From Argopecten irradians (taxonomy: Eukaryota > Mollusca > Bivalvia > Pectinida > Pectinidae), in contig NC_091144.1 of assembly GCF_041381155.1 (NCBI RefSeq), positions 17,803,544 through 17,867,543 on the forward strand: 64,000 nucleotides of DNA. The letters run 5' to 3'. The notes below the pieces were generated by a model. That model was not told the DNA's origin, did no database searches, and worked only from the letters and a program-made list of their open reading frames with translations. Position 1 is the first letter of the stretch, and each line of letters starts with the position of its first letter. A program made the translations under genes and the position numbers. Shown here piece by piece: positions 63,401 to 64,000 of this stretch.

Positions 63401-63659
63401 AATATCAATGTTATTATTTATATTTTACAGTAACAGGAAGGTACTATTTATATTTTACAGTAACAGGAAGGTACTTTGTAACCAGATTGCCTCTATAGAT
63501 TTATCCCTGTGGACTGAACACAGTCAGACGGATAGTCCCACCTTTCAGTCTCCTAAATCCTTCCTTAATCCACTACAGAGCCCTAATCCAAATGTCTTCA
63601 AGGAAGCCTTTAACAGATTGCTGCAGAACTTACGGAGAAGAATGGTAGTCAAAGTGTGA
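54411..63659 (+). CDS. Secreted animal haem peroxidase, 12 exons
   Basis: Peroxidase/cyclooxygenase superfamily enzyme, likely extracellular and H2O2-using. Exons: 54411-54696, 55574-55679, 55897-56117, 56470-56652, 57943-57988, 58389-58495, 59250-59351, 59913-60005, 61145-61856, 62187-62356, 62705-62810 and 63461-63659, giving 776 residues with consistent phases. The start chosen precedes a hydrophobic signal (AGILRVSLTLASLF). Residues 57-115 are Gly/His-rich (HSHGHHSGHTAGH). Then come YRTADGTCNNLDHPFWGS, distal-site FGQFLDHDV (Q252, D255, H256), PIPVPLDDP, REQMNHPTSYIDGSTIYGSN, R385, proximal AFRFGHSEV (H489), N569 in NIQRGRDHGLPPYN and GGLSEVRLPGAAVGPTFGCI. At the position of the second haem-linking acid (Glu242 in myeloperoxidase) the sequence is RRHVVP, so ester linkage may be through D255 only. 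Introns 4 and 11 hold splice-site arrays. Confidence 0.95.
55200..55360 (+). mobile_element. SINE-like family fragment in peroxidase intron 1
   Basis: GCCGTTGTCAGTATAACTTG, GCCTGGTGGGATGTGATATC and CCTTAGCTATTAATAGAATC match the family in order; the copy is old and shortened. Confidence 0.6.
56630..57515 (+). repeat. 30-bp minisatellite copying the exon 4 end and its 5' splice site
   Basis: About 29-30 units follow the true exon 4 donor at 56652/56653. Each resembles CTCCATACACCTGTTCTAAA followed by AG|GTAACGTA. That is the last 22-23 nt of exon 4 (encoding LHTPVLK) plus the first intron bases. Nearly every unit keeps AAAG|GTAA, so the intron starts with a row of decoy donors. The second unit is 29 bp, and reading on from the true donor meets a stop within it. 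The 190-codon + frame and the minus-strand frames over the array are repeat artefacts. Confidence 0.95.
58160..58388 (+). repeat. Partial tandem repeats ending at the exon 6 acceptor
   Basis: Diverged units share ATTCCACTACTATTATGATA and AGTAATGTGCCTTTG or a close variant, occurring up to four times. The last AGTAATGTGCCTTTG abuts CTGTTTTAG, the 3' splice site of exon 6. This is the third peroxidase intron with tandem repeats near an exon edge, but the units do not clearly contain the splice site. Confidence 0.75.
60290..61010. mobile_element. Palindromic MITE-like DNA in peroxidase intron 8
   Basis: Long imperfect inverted repeats: GCAATCTGATGGAAATACAG (about 60603) pairs with the complement of CTGTATTTTAATCAGATTGG (about 60971), and GACAACATCCCATA pairs with TATGGGATGTTGGCAGAC-like sequence near 60930. 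A second pair, CCAGTGGTTCCGATCACTTA (60303) and GATCGGAACCGCTGG (60550), is nested upstream. The frames of 88 and 63 codons lie in these arms and are not genes. Confidence 0.72.
62990..63460 (+). repeat. 57-60-bp tandem array copying the last intron's 3' splice site and exon 12 start
   Basis: About eight units contain TTTACAG|TAACAGGAAGG, then TTTTGTAGCCAGATAATATC and AATGTTATTATTTATAT. The piece TAACAGGAAGGT plus TTTGTAACCAGAT is the start of exon 12 (63461: TAACAGGAAGGTACTTTGTA). Units therefore repeat the polypyrimidine/acceptor/exon-start junction. A 30-bp duplication places another identical acceptor at 63431, and a further acceptor lies at 63374. Both are in frame with exon 12 and add 10 or 29 codons without a stop. 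Confidence 0.93.
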
Positions 63660-64000
63660 ATAAGTGTTATCCAAAATATTCATACTTTGATTGGGATTTT
63701 TGCTATTCTGTATTTGTAATTTACATGATTATCTGTCATTGCACGTAGGTGTTGGTTGTGACACCATGCGTTTGCAGACGTAACCTCACACGTTTTAGAG
63801 TAAACGGTGTGGGGTTTGCTTAACAATGATGACGTCACACAGATACCTATAAGCAAGGGAGGTCACTTTACAATATGGACAAAAATTGGACTGATAAATA
63901 ATCAGAATTCAAAATTAAAATGAGGACATGGGATTTTTTAATTAAACGGCAGGATAACGAAGGTGTAAATGGTATGTAATATCAAGTGTAACTCTTACAA
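63660..64000. other. 3' flank of the peroxidase gene
   Basis: No canonical AATAAA is seen close to the stop codon; AATAAT occurs at about 63897. No other feature is recognised before the window ends. Confidence 0.4.

Overview
This window looks like nuclear DNA of a marine bivalve mollusc, possibly a scallop. That reading rests on spliced genes with GT-AG introns, AT-rich intergenic DNA, a local family of IL-17-like cytokine genes and many copies of SINE-like and MITE-like repeats. The species call is an inference.

Layout. Five IL-17-like genes lie in the first 40 kb: 3017-5402 (-), 14266-16110 (+), 24315-26360 (+), 34720-36527 (-) and 38006-40167 (-). Each can be assembled as three exons. 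A tiny first exon of 18-45 nt carries the start of the signal peptide. Intron 1 is always phase 0 and intron 2 always phase 2. Exon 3 carries the cysteine-rich IL-17 domain. The domains are similar, but the C-terminal tails differ strongly: absent, short, strongly basic, acidic and His-rich, or 206 residues and strongly acidic. All five have a TATA-like box 52-78 bp before the ATG, and a kappaB-like decamer lies 9-11 bp further upstream.

From about 54.4 to 63.66 kb a 12-exon secreted animal haem peroxidase of 776 residues reads on the + strand. It has a His-rich N-terminal region and the distal- and proximal-histidine motifs of the family. Two of its introns hold tandem arrays whose units are copies of the adjoining exon-intron junction: a 30-bp unit carrying a 5' splice site and a 57-60-bp unit carrying a 3' splice site.

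The rest is repeats. They include a 43-bp minisatellite (about 1.96-2.46 kb) and a 4.4-kb satellite of a 28-bp unit (27.3-31.7 kb). A SINE-like family of about 530 bp has many copies, one with a clear 12-bp target-site duplication. There are three tRNA-derived SINE copies, a 2.2-kb hAT-like non-autonomous DNA transposon, several inverted-repeat elements and one LINE fragment. I saw no rRNA or functional tRNA gene, no CRISPR array, and no LTR or virus-like element. The long reading frames inside the satellites are products of repeat periodicity.

Working together: IL-17 family cytokines signal through SEFIR receptors towards NF-kappaB. Shared kappaB-like promoter sites therefore suggest a co-induced cytokine battery with a possible feed-forward loop; this is inference. 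The peroxidase may be an unrelated neighbour.
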